A stretch of 64,000 nt of DNA from contig CAZJVS010000013.1 of assembly GCA_964549445.1 (NCBI GenBank), positions 1-64,000 of the forward strand, written 5' to 3'. Below the pieces are notes generated by a model, which searched no databases, had not been told where the DNA came from, and saw only the letters and a list, made by a program, of their open reading frames with translations. The translations under genes and the position numbers were made by a program. Source of the stretch: SpSt-539 sp964549445 (GTDB lineage Bacteria; Planctomycetota; Phycisphaerae; UBA1845; UTPLA1). Positions 63,471 through 64,000 of the stretch are shown in pieces; position 1 is the first letter of the stretch, and each line of letters begins with the position of its first letter.

Positions 63471-64000
63471 AACGCTGACGGCGGCATTCGGGCTGCTCAT
63501 GCTTGCGGGCGGGTGCATGGTTCCTCAGTCGCCGATGGGCGGGGGCAATACTCCTGCGCCGGCCCCCGCCGGAACGAGCGGCCCCGCACAGTGGCCGATG
63601 TTCACAAACGTGACCAGCCGCGATGCGGCCACGGCCGCGCCGAAGGACGATCCGAACATCATTGGGGTTCGAAAGTTCATCGCGCAAGAGCCGTGGCTGA
63701 GCTTCAGCAAGGAGGGACTGAGGCAGGCGGACGGCTTTAAGGCGACGCTCTACCTCGAGTCCGGAACATCGGGCAAGGGCGCCTTTGGTGACGGCATTAT
63801 TCGAATCAGCATGTACACCGTCGAGCCCGACACGGGCGGAGAGCACTTGCGATTGGCGGTGCAATGGGAACTGGCGCCGGAACAGACGCTTCCCTGGCGC
63901 GTGAAAAAAGCCACCCGCCTTGGGTGGGGCTACGGATTGCGATTGCCATGGGGCGACGCCGACGTGTCCGGACACGAGGTCGAGGTGTCGTTTCAGTTCT
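63451..64000 (+). CDS. Lipoprotein-like protein, truncated by the window end
   Basis: At least 183 codons, running off the edge. The ATG at 63451 lies 20 bases inside the secretin gene, so it is the next member of the operon. The N-terminus is a signal segment (TLTAAFGLLMLAGG) followed by Cys, a slightly irregular lipobox (A-G-G-C). A Gly/Pro/Ala-rich linker leads to a beta-rich domain (ATLYLESGTSGKGAFGDGI, RISMYTVEPDTGGEHLRLAV). I do not recognise the family. By position it could be a secretin pilotin or an outer-membrane partner of the giant secretin, but that is inference. Confidence 0.7.
   Translation, partial: MIRDATKTLTAAFGLLMLAGGCMVPQSPMGGGNTPAPAPAGTSGPAQWPMFTNVTSRDAATAAPKDDPNIIGVRKFIAQEPWLSFSKEGLRQADGFKATLYLESGTSGKGAFGDGIIRISMYTVEPDTGGEHLRLAVQWELAPEQTLPWRVKKATRLGWGYGLRLPWGDADVSGHEVEVSFQF

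Noticed and set aside
1..64000. CRISPR arrays, insertion sequences or phage genes
   Set aside because: No regularly spaced short repeats, transposase or integrase motif, or terminal inverted repeats were seen.

Overview
This window is high-GC, gene-dense chromosomal DNA from a diderm bacterium, most likely a member of the Planctomycetota (Phycisphaerae-like). The placement rests on five things. Several large secreted proteins end in type I dockerin repeats. SpoVG has an inserted zinc ribbon next to ispE. rpsB-tsf-pyrH is present without frr. There are numerous prepilin-type proteins. lpxB and a secretin imply an outer membrane. The placement is inference from gene content; no marker search was run.

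Layout. 0.2-6.3 kb: radical SAM protein, a secreted M14 carboxypeptidase with dockerin, and a CFA-synthase-like methyltransferase overlapping a geranylgeranyl-reductase-like flavoprotein; then tRNA-Arg(CCT). 6.9-12.8 kb: a 1,993-residue secreted S8-like protease with Ig-like, cohesin-like and HYR-like repeats and a dockerin. 12.9-13.4 kb: a DUF1801 protein behind a perfect 26-bp palindrome. 14.0-19.3 kb: histidine kinase and sigma-54 response regulator, overlapped by a secreted dockerin protein, then a pseudopilin-like protein. 19.4-21.4 kb: MacA-like adaptor and MacB-like ATPase with no permease. 21.4-29.1 kb: housekeeping genes (CDP-alcohol phosphatidyltransferase, lpxB, rpsB, tsf, pyrH, spoVG, ispE, DedA). 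29.2-31.0 kb: a secreted dockerin protein split by one in-frame TAG. 31.0-38.6 kb: LL-diaminopimelate aminotransferase, truA, two glycosyltransferases and a NapH/NosR-like iron-sulfur membrane protein fused to TPRs. 38.7-41.2 kb: a secreted M64-like metallopeptidase with a long Cys/Asp repeat stalk and dockerin.

The highlight is 41.4-64 kb, a co-directional type II secretion / type IV pilus-like operon: GspF, GspG, three minor pseudopilins (H, I, J), GspK, a PilM+PilN (GspL-like) fusion, a PilO+PilP (GspM+GspC-like) fusion, a giant secretin of about 4,147 residues, and the start of a lipoprotein-like gene cut by the window edge. An ordinary GspD/PilQ is about 600-800 residues with 3-4 periplasmic N domains. 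This one carries about 38 tandem N1-type domains before a normal C-terminal secretin barrel, plus two internal signal-peptide-like hydrophobic segments that may be scars of gene fusion. If the domains stack as in known secretins, the periplasmic tube would be roughly 100 nm long, which would suit the wide, folded planctomycete periplasm. No GspE ATPase or prepilin peptidase lies in the window.

Functionally, the secretion operon is a plausible export route for the large signal-peptide-bearing dockerin proteins in the same window, although no sequence here proves that link.
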